Notes: a model not told the origin generated them from the sequence alone. Shown: positions 51,229-61,340, numbered from the stretch's first letter. The stretch is DNA of 64,000 nucleotides from UBA4416 sp040387555 (GCA_040387555.1 JAZKDO010000005.1:434001-498000), one strand, 5' to 3'. Translations and numbers: made by a program.

Positions 51229-53118
51229 ATGCATAAGATACTGGAATTCTTCTGGAAGTATAATTTACCAAGGTGGTCAATATTAATTATTGACTTAATT
51301 ATTTGTGCATTCTCTTTAACACTCGCTTTTTTTTTACGATTCAATTTTAAGTCAATTCCACCAGAAGATTTAAAGAATTTACCCTATGATTATGCTCTTG
51401 TATTGAGTGTACGTTTGATAGCTTTCTTTTTTTCAAAAATTTATAAAGGAGTAGTTCGTTATACCGGTGCAAAAGATGCCAGTAGAATATTTGTGATCGT
51501 TTTACTTAGTAGTTTTTTTCTATTCATTGTTAATTTGTTTACACGACAAATTTTATTAGGTTATTATATTATTCCTCATTCAGTAATCGTAATCGATGCA
51601 CTTGTAACTATTTTTTTGATGATCAGTTCTAGATTAGCCATCAAAGCGATTTACTTTGAAAATAAAAATCCGGAAAAACATAAAACTCAGGTTATTATTT
51701 ATGGTGCTGGAGAAAGTGGGATCATTACCAAAAGAACATTGGATAGGGATGCCGCTGTACGTTATAAAGTGGTAGGATTTATTGATGACGATGAAAAGAA
51801 AAGGGGTCGGAGCCTTGAAGGGGTATTTGTTTATTCGGCTTCCAAACTAGGAGAATTAATTAGAGATAATTCCGTTGAATCCGTTATCATTAGTATTCAA
51901 AATTTACCTCCTCATAAAAAAAATAGCATTATTGATGAGTGTTTGCAGTATGGTGTGCGTGTATTAAATGTTCCTCCAGTAGCAAAATGGATTAATGGTG
52001 AATTAAGTTTTAACCAGATCAAAAGTATAAACATTGAAGAGCTGTTGGAGAGGGATCCTATTAAACTTGACAACGCATTAATCAATGAACAGATTAATGA
52101 TAAAATTATTTTAATTACGGGAGCTGCAGGTTCTATAGGAAGTGAGTTGGCAAGACAGTGTGCAAAATTTAATCCTTCTTTATTGGTGTTACTTGATCAG
52201 GCAGAAAGTCCTTTACATGAAATGGAACTTGAGTTTAATGAAATGACTCTTTCGAAAAAACATGAAGTAGTAATTGGAGATGTTAGAAATAGTGACAGAA
52301 TGCGTAATGTATTTAATACGTTTAAGCCTCACATTGTTTTTCATGCTGCAGCTTATAAACATGTGCCGATGATGGAGAACAATCCGTCAGAATCCATTCT
52401 TACAAATATTTTAGGAACTAAAACAGTAGCAGATTTAGCAGTAGAATTTAATGTCGAAAAATTTGTGATGGTGTCTACTGATAAAGCAGTAAATCCAACA
52501 AATGTTATGGGCGCCTCTAAGCGAATAGCTGAGATTTACATTCAGAGTTTAGGAAAAACAACTTCGACAAAATTTATCACCACTCGTTTTGGAAATGTAT
52601 TAGGATCTAACGGCTCTGTTATTCCCCGCTTTAAAAAGCAAATAGAGAATGGCGGCCCGATTACTATTACACATCCTGACATCACGCGTTTTTTTATGAC
52701 AATTCCTGAATCCTGTCAATTGGTATTGGAAGCTGGTTGCATGGGTAATGGAGGTGAAATTTTTGTATTCGACATGGGACAGTCTGTAAAAATTATTGAC
52801 CTTGCCCGTAAGATGATCAAACTTTCAGGATTAAAAGAAGACAGGGATATTAAAATTGTTTATACAGGTTTACGACCTGGTGAGAAATTATTTGAAGAGT
52901 TGTTGGCAAGTTCAGAGAATACTTTACCCACCCATCACAAGCAAATTTTAGTGGGAAAAGTTCGCGAGTATGAATTTGCTGAGGTAATCAAATTTATTAA
53001 TGAACTGATCTTACTATTTAATACTCAGGATAATGTTCGTATTGTTACAAAAATGAAAGACATTGTTCCCGAGTTTGTTAGCAATAATTCAGTTTTTCAG
53101 ATTTTAGATAAAAGCTGA
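51229..53118 (+). CDS. Membrane-bound nucleotide-sugar 4,6-dehydratase (FlaA1/CapD/WbpM-like)
   Basis: 629 aa. Four N-terminal helices (residues 10-130), then a Rossmann CoA-binding-like domain (YGAGESGIITKR near 165) and a C-terminal SDR domain with ITGAAGSIGSELARQ near 295, HAAAYKHVPMMENNP near 380, and STDKAVNPTNVMGASKR near 425. Acts on UDP-GlcNAc or similar as the first step to unusual sugars of polysaccharide or glycoprotein. No other polysaccharide genes adjoin. Inner membrane, active site in the cytosol. Confidence 0.92.
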   Translation: MHKILEFFWKYNLPRWSILIIDLIICAFSLTLAFFLRFNFKSIPPEDLKNLPYDYALVLSVRLIAFFFSKIYKGVVRYTGAKDASRIFVIVLLSSFFLFIVNLFTRQILLGYYIIPHSVIVIDALVTIFLMISSRLAIKAIYFENKNPEKHKTQVIIYGAGESGIITKRTLDRDAAVRYKVVGFIDDDEKKRGRSLEGVFVYSASKLGELIRDNSVESVIISIQNLPPHKKNSIIDECLQYGVRVLNVPPVAKWINGELSFNQIKSINIEELLERDPIKLDNALINEQINDKIILITGAAGSIGSELARQCAKFNPSLLVLLDQAESPLHEMELEFNEMTLSKKHEVVIGDVRNSDRMRNVFNTFKPHIVFHAAAYKHVPMMENNPSESILTNILGTKTVADLAVEFNVEKFVMVSTDKAVNPTNVMGASKRIAEIYIQSLGKTTSTKFITTRFGNVLGSNGSVIPRFKKQIENGGPITITHPDITRFFMTIPESCQLVLEAGCMGNGGEIFVFDMGQSVKIIDLARKMIKLSGLKEDRDIKIVYTGLRPGEKLFEELLASSENTLPTHHKQILVGKVREYEFAEVIKFINELILLFNTQDNVRIVTKMKDIVPEFVSNNSVFQILDKS

Positions 53119-53127
53119 AAAATATAG

Positions 53128-53225
53128 GAACGCAGATCTCACAGATAAAACAGATAATATCTTTAATATTTTGAATTATTAAAATTAGTCATATCAATCA
53201 TAAAAAATTAGCGTTATCAGCGTTC
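53128..53225. repeat. Possible dispersed intergenic repeat with inverted ends
   Basis: Starts GAACGCAGAT, contains CACAGATAAAACAGATAAT, ends with GCGTTATCAGCGTTC: GAACGC (53128-53133) pairs with GCGTTC (53220-53225). Such CGCAGAT/GCGTT units are found scattered between genes in Bacteroidota. A related unit is at 32904-33020. Confidence 0.4.
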
Positions 53226-53240
53226 TATAAACTTTTTAAT

Positions 53241-54878
53241 ATGAAAAAAATATTTGCACTTATATTCTTTACAAATTCTTTGTTAGCACAAACAAAAGCG
53301 ACAGTTTCTTCTGAACTTAAACAACCCAAATTAGTGGTTGGCATCGTAGTTGATCAAATGAGGCAAGACTACATTTACCGTTACTGGAATAAATTCGGGA
53401 ATGGCGGATTTAAAAAGATTATCAATGAAGGTTTTTTTTATAAGAACGCGCATTATAATTATGTCCCTACTTATACGGGCCCTGGCCATGCTTCTATATA
53501 TACAGGTACCAGCCCTGCTACCCATGGAATTATTGCGAATGATTGGTTCAATAAAGAAACAGGAAAAATGAATTATTGTACTTATGATGAAAATGCAAAA
53601 CCAGTTGGTACAGAAAATGGTGCCGGAGCTATGTCACCAAAAAATTTACTGGTAACCACTATCGGAGATGAGTTGAAATTATCCACTAATCAACAATCAA
53701 AAGTTTTTTCAGTTTCGTTTAAAGATCGTAGCTCTATTTTACCAGCTGGTCATAGCGCTAATGGAGCCTTTTGGTTTGATGGTAGTAACGGGAAGTTTAT
53801 TTCCAGTAGTCATTACATGAATCAGTTGCCTGGCTGGGTGAATGATTTTAATAACGCACAATTGGCAAAAAAATATTTATCCCAGGGTTGGAATACTTTA
53901 TATCCGATAGAAACTTATGTTGAAAGTATGGCGGATCAGAATAATTATGAAGCAGCACCAAATAAAAAAGTGAAACCTGTTTTTCCGTATGACTACAAAA
54001 CGCAATTGGAACAAAATGATTATTCCATATTGAGATATACACCTCAAGGAAATACGATAGTGAAAGACCTGGCCCTTGCCTGTTTAAAAGCAGAGCAACT
54101 AGGAAAAGGAAAAGTAACAGATATGCTGTGCATCAGTTTTTCATCAACAGATTATGTTGGGCATGCTTATGGACCAAGAAGTGTTGAAGTAGAGGATGTT
54201 TATTTACGCCTGGATAAGGATCTGGAAGAACTGATCAATAGCTTGAATGCTAATGTTGGCAAAGATAATTATGTGGTTTTTTTAACGGCTGATCATGGAG
54301 CTTGTGATGTGCCGGCTCATTTAATGGACCTCAAAATTCCTGGCGGATATATGAATGAAAGTAATCTAGAGAAAAACGTTAAAGCATTTTGTAAAAATTT
54401 ATATGGAGATAGTTTAGTGGTAGCGCTTGAAAATCAGCAACTATTTTTAAATGAAGGAAAAATTTATGAAAGGAACCTGAGTAAGCCCGCCGTGGAACAA
54501 ACTTTAGCAAATTACTTATTATCAATAAAAGGCGTTGCTGAAGCTTATCCTTCAGAAGTATTAAGAAACGAGAGTTACTCTGATGATTCATTTAAATATT
54601 TAATACAAAAGGGATATAATCATGTTAGAAGTGGAAATGTGGCTTTTGCTTATAATCCTGCTTGGATGTCACACGACATAACAGGAACTACACATGGCGC
54701 ATCTTACAGTTATGATACACATGTGCCGGTAATATTTTATGGGATGGGCATACCAAAAGGTAGTTCAGTTAAAAAAATTCATGTGGTAGATATTGCGCCA
54801 ACTATTTCTATGATGTTGCACATGTCTTTTCCAAATGGTTGTTCTGGTGTACCTTTGGAGGAAGTAATTACAAAATAG
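53241..54878 (+). CDS. PafA-like alkaline phosphatase
   Basis: 545 aa, signal peptide (MKKIFALIFFTNSLLAQ). The alkaline phosphatase superfamily monoesterase signature of PafA is complete: metal ligand Asp38 (VVDQMRQDY), nucleophile Thr79 (TYTGPGHASIY), Asn100 (IIANDWF), and the Lys161/Arg163 pair (SFKDRSS). The numbering almost equals that of characterised PafA (T79, N100, K162, R164). Releases phosphate from phosphomonoesters in the periplasm; in Bacteroidota this enzyme is not repressed by phosphate. Confidence 0.92.
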   Translation: MKKIFALIFFTNSLLAQTKATVSSELKQPKLVVGIVVDQMRQDYIYRYWNKFGNGGFKKIINEGFFYKNAHYNYVPTYTGPGHASIYTGTSPATHGIIANDWFNKETGKMNYCTYDENAKPVGTENGAGAMSPKNLLVTTIGDELKLSTNQQSKVFSVSFKDRSSILPAGHSANGAFWFDGSNGKFISSSHYMNQLPGWVNDFNNAQLAKKYLSQGWNTLYPIETYVESMADQNNYEAAPNKKVKPVFPYDYKTQLEQNDYSILRYTPQGNTIVKDLALACLKAEQLGKGKVTDMLCISFSSTDYVGHAYGPRSVEVEDVYLRLDKDLEELINSLNANVGKDNYVVFLTADHGACDVPAHLMDLKIPGGYMNESNLEKNVKAFCKNLYGDSLVVALENQQLFLNEGKIYERNLSKPAVEQTLANYLLSIKGVAEAYPSEVLRNESYSDDSFKYLIQKGYNHVRSGNVAFAYNPAWMSHDITGTTHGASYSYDTHVPVIFYGMGIPKGSSVKKIHVVDIAPTISMMLHMSFPNGCSGVPLEEVITK

Positions 54879-54919
54879 TAATACTATAAATTGCCGCTGA
54901 TTTATTATAACTTTGCTTA

Positions 54920-55543
54920 ATGTTACTTCGTTTAAATTATGATAATCCACATCCAAAAGACATTCAGTTTATCATTGATTGTTTGAGGAATGATGGAGTG
55001 ATTATTTATCCTACTGATACAGTTTATTCCATCGGTTGTGATATAACCAGACCAAAGGCTATTGAAAAGTTATGTCGTTTAAAAAACATTAAACCGGAGA
55101 AGGCGAATTTTTCTTTTGTTTGCAGTGATCTTAGTCAGCTTGCTAATTATGCAAAACCAATATCTAATTCTTTATTCAGAGTAATAAAAAAGGCGTTACC
55201 CGGACCATATACTTTTATCCTTGAAGCAAATAATAATGTTCCAAAACTATTAAAACAAAATAAGAAAACCGTTGGAATTCGTGTACCGGATAATGACATT
55301 TGTAAAGCTATTATTACTGAATTGGGCAATCCAATAATTACCACAAGTTTGCATAATCAGGATGATGAGATCATGGAATATTTTGTAGATCCTGAAGTTA
55401 TTCATCGTGAATACGAAAAGAAAGTTGATATGGTTATTGATGGAGGCTTCGGAAATATATATGCTTCTACTGTCTTGGATTGTTCAGGAGACGAGATCGT
55501 GGTTTTGCGCGAAGGATTAGGAAGCCTTGAGATTCTGAATTAA
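54920..55543 (+). CDS. L-threonylcarbamoyladenylate synthase (Sua5/YciO/YrdC family)
   Basis: 207 aa. One YrdC-like domain with IYPTDTVYSIGCDI near 30-45, KALPGPYTFIL near 90 and VGIRVPDN near 115. Makes threonylcarbamoyl-AMP for t6A tRNA modification, though the YciO branch is less certain in function; the IYPTDTVYSIG form and length fit YciO/TsaC without the Sua5 tail. A -7-like TAACTTTG ends 5 nt before the ATG, so the transcript may be leaderless. Confidence 0.87.
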   Translation: MLLRLNYDNPHPKDIQFIIDCLRNDGVIIYPTDTVYSIGCDITRPKAIEKLCRLKNIKPEKANFSFVCSDLSQLANYAKPISNSLFRVIKKALPGPYTFILEANNNVPKLLKQNKKTVGIRVPDNDICKAIITELGNPIITTSLHNQDDEIMEYFVDPEVIHREYEKKVDMVIDGGFGNIYASTVLDCSGDEIVVLREGLGSLEILN

Positions 55544-55618
55544 TCATCTTTGCCTTAAAAAAAGGTTGATGGACATTACTTTTTTACGTAATTTTAGTTT
55601 TTACGTTAAATTATTTTT

Positions 55619-57703
55619 ATGTTATCTAAAATTTATTTCCTGGTAGTATTGTTTTGTTTTATAGGGGGCAATCTATTTTCTCAATCTACAAATACAAAGA
55701 AATGGCGAAAAAGCGAGAATGATTCCATGCAAAGCGCTTTAATGATGCTAGATGATGGAAATTTCCTTTTAGCCCTGCCTTTATACGAGAATCTATATAA
55801 TCAGCATCCAAATGAGGAGTTCCTTAAATATTGTTATGGAAAATGCGCATTATATAGGAGTGACAAGCATGAAATAGCTTTGAAGTTATTGAATGAGATT
55901 TACGAAAAAAATAAAAAAGCTGATGACATAGAATATGATTTAGCTAGAGCAAATCATTTTAATTATAAGTTTGACGAAGCCTTGATTTTAATTGATAAAG
56001 CAATTGCTAATAAAAAGGTATCAGCTGAATCCAAAAAGAAGGCGGCACAGTTAAAAGAATATTGCATTAATGGTATGGATTTATTTGCGAGACCAACCGG
56101 AGCAAAAATAGAAGCAATGGATAAAATTATCAATTCGCCATATGAAGAATATGTTCCCGTTATTTCTGCTGATGAATCAATAATGATTTATACATACAGA
56201 GGAATTGAAAGCATGGGTGGTTTGCAAAATGAATTTTTAATGCCAGATAGATACGGGAAGTATTATGAAGATGTTTTTCAGTCTGTGAGAATTGACCAGG
56301 AATGGAAAAAACCTATGTCTATTCCAAACGTGAATACCAATTCTCATGATGCGGCTATTGCGTTGAGTCCCGATGGTTTTTACTTATTTGTTTACAGAGA
56401 TAATGGTGATGATCATGGTGATATTTATTTGAGTAACTCTTTATCTGGCGAATGGACTGTGCCTCAAAAATTAAAAGGAGAAGTAAATTCCTATTCCTGG
56501 GAAGGAAGTTGTTCAATGACAGCTGATGGAAAACATCTTTATTTCAGTAGTGAAAGAGGAGGAGGATTTGGAGGTAAAGATATTTACAGAGCAACTTTGA
56601 TGCCGGATAGTACGTGGGGAAATGTTTTGAACCTTGGAGATTCAATTAATACTGCACTTGATGATGACGCTCCGTTTATTCACCCGGATGGTGTGACTTT
56701 ATTTTACAGTTCGCAGGGGAAAAATAGTATGGGAGGTTATGATATTTTTCAATCGAGATTAAACTGGAGAGATTCGTCTTTTAGTAAGCCTTTAAATTTA
56801 GGTTATCCAATCAATACCACAGATGACGATATTTATTATGTATTATCAGCTAATGGAGATCGCGGATATTATGCATCAGGTAAGGCTGGTGGCGCCGGAT
56901 TGAAAGATATTTATACAGTTTATCCTGGATATGTTGGAAAAAAACCATCACTTTATTTGGTAAAAGGAAAGATTACAGAGAATGGTAGTCCTGTTGCTGC
57001 ATCAATTAAAGTTGAAGTAGTTGATCAGAATAATAAAAAATTTGGAGAGTTTGTCAGTAATGCAACAACAGGAAATTATCTGATTTCATTACCTGCCGGT
57101 GGACAGTTTAAAATTGTTTACAGTTATAAAGAATATCCATACAAAACTCTTGATATTAGTACTGCTAATCTTGAAGGTTATGAAGAGAAAATATTTGATG
57201 TAAAGTTTGATCTTTCAGAACCAGTTGTGGTTACTGAGCCATTAAAAGATACTGTTATTGCGGTGGTTAAGCCAGTTGAAACTGTTAAAGAGCCAATTAA
57301 AGAACCGGTGAAGGAAGTTGCTGTGAAGCAACCAATAACAAAAAAAGTTATTTTAAAACCTAACAGTTCTTTACAGGAAAAAATTAAGTATTATAGTGAA
57401 TTATATGGAGATGTTTCTGCGGAAGGGCTGGTGTTCAGAGTGCAGATTGCCGCGTATAAATACCCAAAAAATTACACTTATAATCACTTAAAAGGATTAG
57501 GAGATGTTGAAAATTTGCTTTTGGACGATGGTATTACTAGAATAACAATTGGTGGAAATTTTAACACCTTGGGAACTGCCTATATTCATAATGTAAAGGT
57601 TATCAAAGCAGGACAAAGAGATGCTTTCGTGACCGTTTTATACAAAGGAAAACGGATTTACTTAGAAGATTTGGAGAAGATGGGAATTTACGTGAAAAAA
57701 TAA
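55619..57703 (+). CDS. TPR/PD40 envelope protein with a C-terminal SPOR-like domain
   Basis: 694 aa with signal peptide (LSKIYFLVVLFCFIGGNLF). TPR-like helices (30-150), PD40 propeller blades (ALSPDGFYLF, SMTADGKHLYFSSERGGG, FIHPDGVTLFYSSQG, about 170-440), a carboxypeptidase-regulatory segment (450-540), a proline/lysine/valine linker (545-600, EPIKEPVKEV) and a C-terminal SPOR-like domain (FRVQIAAYKYPKNYTY, about 610-694) instead of OmpA. Same family logic as the PorE-like protein at 9.5 kb, but a different peptidoglycan anchor. Role unproven. Confidence 0.82.
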   Translation: MLSKIYFLVVLFCFIGGNLFSQSTNTKKWRKSENDSMQSALMMLDDGNFLLALPLYENLYNQHPNEEFLKYCYGKCALYRSDKHEIALKLLNEIYEKNKKADDIEYDLARANHFNYKFDEALILIDKAIANKKVSAESKKKAAQLKEYCINGMDLFARPTGAKIEAMDKIINSPYEEYVPVISADESIMIYTYRGIESMGGLQNEFLMPDRYGKYYEDVFQSVRIDQEWKKPMSIPNVNTNSHDAAIALSPDGFYLFVYRDNGDDHGDIYLSNSLSGEWTVPQKLKGEVNSYSWEGSCSMTADGKHLYFSSERGGGFGGKDIYRATLMPDSTWGNVLNLGDSINTALDDDAPFIHPDGVTLFYSSQGKNSMGGYDIFQSRLNWRDSSFSKPLNLGYPINTTDDDIYYVLSANGDRGYYASGKAGGAGLKDIYTVYPGYVGKKPSLYLVKGKITENGSPVAASIKVEVVDQNNKKFGEFVSNATTGNYLISLPAGGQFKIVYSYKEYPYKTLDISTANLEGYEEKIFDVKFDLSEPVVVTEPLKDTVIAVVKPVETVKEPIKEPVKEVAVKQPITKKVILKPNSSLQEKIKYYSELYGDVSAEGLVFRVQIAAYKYPKNYTYNHLKGLGDVENLLLDDGITRITIGGNFNTLGTAYIHNVKVIKAGQRDAFVTVLYKGKRIYLEDLEKMGIYVKK

Positions 57704-57758
57704 TTCCGACAAATACTCAACCAGAACCCGATTCATCATTTCAAAAAAGTAATTACTC

Positions 57759-59012
57759 TTACAGTTCTAAAATTTGTTTCCCGTGTTCCTTTGATTTCAC
57801 TTGTTTAATGACATGGGCGATAATGCCTTTTTCATTGATGATAAAGGTTGTTCGGATTATACCATCATAGATTCTGCCCATAAATCTTTTAGTTCCCCAA
57901 ACATCATAAGATTTAATAATTATCATATCAGTGTCGGCCAATAGTGAAAAAGGCAGTTCAAATTTATTAGCAAATTTTTTATGCATCTTTTCATCGTCTG
58001 CACTCACTCCCAATACTACATAATTTTTTTTACTCAAATATTTGTGTTCATCTCTTAAACTGCATGCCTCTAATGTACAGCCTGGAGTATTGTCTTTGGG
58101 ATAGAAATACAGAACAAGATTTTTGCCTTTAAAATCCTTTAATGAAATGACGTCCCCGTTTTGATCTTTCGCTGAAAATGCCGGGGCTTTATCTCCTGGT
58201 TTTAAAGAAGTAGAATGCGCGATAAAGTCAATTGGATCGGCTTTTTTTTGGGCTGGAATTTTCTTAAGGGTTAATTTTTTTATTGGTGCTTTTTCTTTTA
58301 AAACTTTTGTTTTTATTAGGTCTGTTTTTGGCATTATAGATTTTTTATTAGATAGTGAATGAGGAGCACTTTTGCTGATGATATTGGTTTTAAAATATTG
58401 GCACCATTCAGTTAAAGGACATATTTCACATTTTGGTGACCTTGCGATGCAAACATATCGCCCATGTAAAATTAACCAATGATGCGCTGTAGCAATATAT
58501 TGTTCAGGAATGTGTTTTATTAATTGTTGCTCACTTTGTAAAGCTGTTTTTGCTTTTGTTAAGCCAAGCCGGTTAGAAACTCTGAAAACATGAGTATCAA
58601 CTGCCATGGCTGGTTTATCATAAATAACAGAAGCCACAACATTGGCTGTTTTTCTTCCAACACCAGGTAATTTCACTAATTGATCAATTTCACTGGGAAT
58701 GATGCCATTAAAATCTTTTAAAAGCATATTAGCCATATTTACTAAATGCTTTGCTTTATTATTGGGATAACTAACGCTTCTTATATAATTAAAAATGGTG
58801 TCAGAGCTTGCCGAAGCCAAAGCTTCCGGAGTAGGATAATCCTGAAATAATTTAGGCGTTACCTGGTTAATGCGCTTGTCTGTACATTGTGCTGATAGAA
58901 TAACGGCAATAATTAACTCAAAAGGATTTGAATAATTCAGTTCTGTTTCAGCAATCGGAACATTAGTTTTAAAATAATTGATAACGCCTTCGTAACGTTC
59001 CTTTAAAGTCAT
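57759..59012 (-). CDS. nth: Fusion of endonuclease III to a Bcp-type peroxiredoxin
   Basis: 417 aa, one frame. Residues 1-207 are a complete endonuclease III: HhH LPGVGRKTAN (115-124, Lys121 catalytic), VDTHVFRVSNRLG with Asp139, and the iron-sulfur cysteines C188, C195, C198, C204 (C-X6-C-X2-C-X5-C). A lysine/proline linker follows (208-262), then a full bacterioferritin-comigratory-type peroxiredoxin (270-417) with PGDKAPAFSAKDQNG and TPGCTLEAC holding Cys312 (peroxidatic) and Cys317. Thus a base-excision glycosylase and a thiol peroxidase in one chain. No stop between them, so not two genes. Confidence 0.92.
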   Translation of the reverse strand: MTLKERYEGVINYFKTNVPIAETELNYSNPFELIIAVILSAQCTDKRINQVTPKLFQDYPTPEALASASSDTIFNYIRSVSYPNNKAKHLVNMANMLLKDFNGIIPSEIDQLVKLPGVGRKTANVVASVIYDKPAMAVDTHVFRVSNRLGLTKAKTALQSEQQLIKHIPEQYIATAHHWLILHGRYVCIARSPKCEICPLTEWCQYFKTNIISKSAPHSLSNKKSIMPKTDLIKTKVLKEKAPIKKLTLKKIPAQKKADPIDFIAHSTSLKPGDKAPAFSAKDQNGDVISLKDFKGKNLVLYFYPKDNTPGCTLEACSLRDEHKYLSKKNYVVLGVSADDEKMHKKFANKFELPFSLLADTDMIIIKSYDVWGTKRFMGRIYDGIIRTTFIINEKGIIAHVIKQVKSKEHGKQILEL

Positions 59013-59052
59013 GCTGATTAATTTTCAATAAAGATGTGAAATTTATCCATTA

Positions 59053-59088
59053 AAAAAGCCATCTGTTTTTAAACAAATGGCCTTTTTA
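59053..59088 (-). terminator. Terminator of the DUF4197 gene
   Basis: Stem GCCATcTGTTT with AAACAaATGGC (one mismatch) at 59058-59081, A-run on one side and T-run on the other. On the minus strand it follows the DUF4197 stop by 13 bp. Confidence 0.8.
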
Positions 59089-59101
59089 ATTTCACACAAA
59101 A

Positions 59102-59929
59102 TTATTTTTTAAACCCAAATACTTTTTTTAGAATATCTGTTACTCGCGCCATAGGATCTTTTCTGATTTTAGCTTCTTCTTCAAGTATTAAAATCATTAA
59201 TCCATTTATTGCTTTTGTAGCCACATAATCGTTCAAATCAGGATTTTGTTTTTTTACGCCAGGTAATTTATTATAGGCAGTTGCTAAAGGAGTCCAATAA
59301 CTTGTAACTTTTACTTTTGCAATGGCTTCTTTAACAACAGGCATAAATTGAACCTTTAAAGGAGAAAAGGTCTTTTCTCTTAAATAATGAGTCGCAGCAG
59401 AATCAGCTCCATTTAAAATGGCAAAACCATCCCCAATGCTCATTCCTGTAACTGCATCCATAAAAACGGGCGCGGCTTTTTTTGCAGCCTCTTCAGCAGC
59501 TCTGTTCAATGATGTTTCAAACTCAATAACTTTTTTCTCCATTCCTAATTTGATCAGTTTTGCTCTCATATCCTGAGCTTCTGCCGGCCATGGAATAAAT
59601 AACTTTGGATTCTTTAAATAGCCATCTAATTTGGAAGCTTTGCCCGATGAATTATTTGTTCCCACTGTTAAAGCTTCCTTAAGTCCCTTAATAACTTCAT
59701 CATTTGTTAGTGATGGTGCGGCTGCTGAAGGCGTTCCCCCGCCTAATAAGGTTTCTGTTTTATTTATAATAACGGCAGCTGTCGAATTGGTTTTAGCAGC
59801 TCCAATAATTGTAGTAGAGTTTGTTACAGCAGCATTTTTTGTAGAATTTAAAACATTCCCCCAGTTTTGTGCAGTAGCTAAAAAACTTCCGAATGAAATT
59901 GTTACGATCAGAATTATTTTTGATTTCAT
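59102..59929 (-). CDS. DUF4197 exported protein
   Basis: 275 aa, signal peptide (MKSKIILIVTISFGSFLATAQ). A low-complexity Ala/Thr/Ser segment with AAPSLTNDEVIKGLKEAL leads to the DUF4197 body: LFIPWPAEAQDMRAKLIKLG, FMDAVTGMSIGDGFAILNG, ATHYLREKT, and LNDYVATKAINGLM. Helical, periplasmic, function unknown in the family. Transcribed alone. The open frame on the other strand in this interval is a shadow. Confidence 0.85.
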   Translation of the reverse strand: MKSKIILIVTISFGSFLATAQNWGNVLNSTKNAAVTNSTTIIGAAKTNSTAAVIINKTETLLGGGTPSAAAPSLTNDEVIKGLKEALTVGTNNSSGKASKLDGYLKNPKLFIPWPAEAQDMRAKLIKLGMEKKVIEFETSLNRAAEEAAKKAAPVFMDAVTGMSIGDGFAILNGADSAATHYLREKTFSPLKVQFMPVVKEAIAKVKVTSYWTPLATAYNKLPGVKKQNPDLNDYVATKAINGLMILILEEEAKIRKDPMARVTDILKKVFGFKK

Positions 59930-60074
59930 AATGTAAATATTTTAATAAATAGTGATGTTTACTTGGCAATAATTAAATTTACAAAGTTTTTTATAAATAC
60001 GTTGTCAAATATAGTTCGAATTGCTCAGGAAGCCAAAATACAAGTCTTAAAATATCTTAAGTTTATTTAAAATT

Positions 60075-61340
60075 ATGAATGCAGAACTACTAACGATTGG
60101 TAATGAAATACTAATCGGACAGATTACAAATACAAATGCTGTGTGGATGGCGCAACAACTTAATATGATTGGTGTTAATGTTGTTCATATGAGTTCTGTG
60201 GCGGACGAAAGAAATGCTATTTTAGACGCTTTTGTTGCGGCTTCCAAACGTACAGACATTGTTTTAATAACGGGAGGACTAGGACCAACTAAAGATGACA
60301 TCACAAAAAAAACTTTTTGTGATTATTTTGAAACGGAATTGGAGATTAATAATGATGTTTTGGAAGATGTTACTTCTTTTTTCGTAAAAAGGAATAAGGA
60401 GCTTTCTCCTATAAATAGAAAGCAGGCAGAGGTGCCAAAAAAATGTCTTGTCCTGAGAAATAAAAATGGTACAGCTCCTGGTATGTGGATGGAAAAAGAT
60501 AATACAATTTTTATATCAATGCCAGGTGTACCATATGAAATGCAGGGTATTATGCGTGATGCCGTTATCCCGGAAATAAAAAAACGATTTACGCTTCCTT
60601 TTATTTATCATAGAACTATTTTAACTCAGGGAATAGGGGAAAGTGTGTTGTCTGAATTAATTAGTGACTGGGAAGATAAACTGGTAGAAAAAGAAATTGG
60701 TCTGGCTTATTTGCCATCGCCAGGACTTGTGAGACTGCGCTTAAGTAGCAAAGGATTTGATGAGATAGAATTAAAAAATAGAATTGATTCTGAAGTTGAC
60801 AAGGTTAAGATCCTAATTGAAAAATATATTTATGGGTATGAAGAATATGGAAAGGATCAACCAAAAATTGAAGAAATTTTGGGGAAATTATTACTTGAAC
60901 AAGGACTAAAACTTGGACTGGCAGAAAGTTGTACCGGTGGATATATTTCGCACCTGATTACAAGTGTTGCCGGAAGTTCTAATTATTATAACGGCTGTAT
61001 TGTCCCTTACCACAATGAATTTAAAAATGCACTATTGAAAGTAGATCTTTCTATTTTTGAAAAGTACGGGGCAGTGAGTAAAGAATGCGTGTTAGCGATG
61101 GCCAAAGAAACATTACTTACATTTAAAGCGGATGTCGCTATTGCTGTTTCTGGTATTGCTGGCCCCGGTGGTGCAACCGAAGAAAAACCTGTTGGAATGA
61201 CGTGGATAGCGGTAGCTTATAATGATAAATTCATAGCAAAACAGTTTATATTTGGTGATAACAGACAACGTAATATTCAGATGACTGCTGTAACAGCAAT
61301 GAATATGTTAAGGAAACTTATTTTAAAAATTGAGGATTAA
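60075..61340 (+). CDS. cinA: CinA-family protein (NMN deamidase-like)
   Basis: 421 aa. N-terminal molybdopterin-binding-like domain (GNEILIGQITNTNAVWMAQQ; TGGLGPTKDDITKK) and C-terminal CinA amidohydrolase (LAESCTGGYISHLIT at about 280; SGIAGPGGATEEKP). Nicotinamide mononucleotide deamidase and/or nucleotide pyrophosphatase, in pyridine nucleotide salvage. Full length and intact. Single gene. Confidence 0.94.
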   Translation: MNAELLTIGNEILIGQITNTNAVWMAQQLNMIGVNVVHMSSVADERNAILDAFVAASKRTDIVLITGGLGPTKDDITKKTFCDYFETELEINNDVLEDVTSFFVKRNKELSPINRKQAEVPKKCLVLRNKNGTAPGMWMEKDNTIFISMPGVPYEMQGIMRDAVIPEIKKRFTLPFIYHRTILTQGIGESVLSELISDWEDKLVEKEIGLAYLPSPGLVRLRLSSKGFDEIELKNRIDSEVDKVKILIEKYIYGYEEYGKDQPKIEEILGKLLLEQGLKLGLAESCTGGYISHLITSVAGSSNYYNGCIVPYHNEFKNALLKVDLSIFEKYGAVSKECVLAMAKETLLTFKADVAIAVSGIAGPGGATEEKPVGMTWIAVAYNDKFIAKQFIFGDNRQRNIQMTAVTAMNMLRKLILKIED

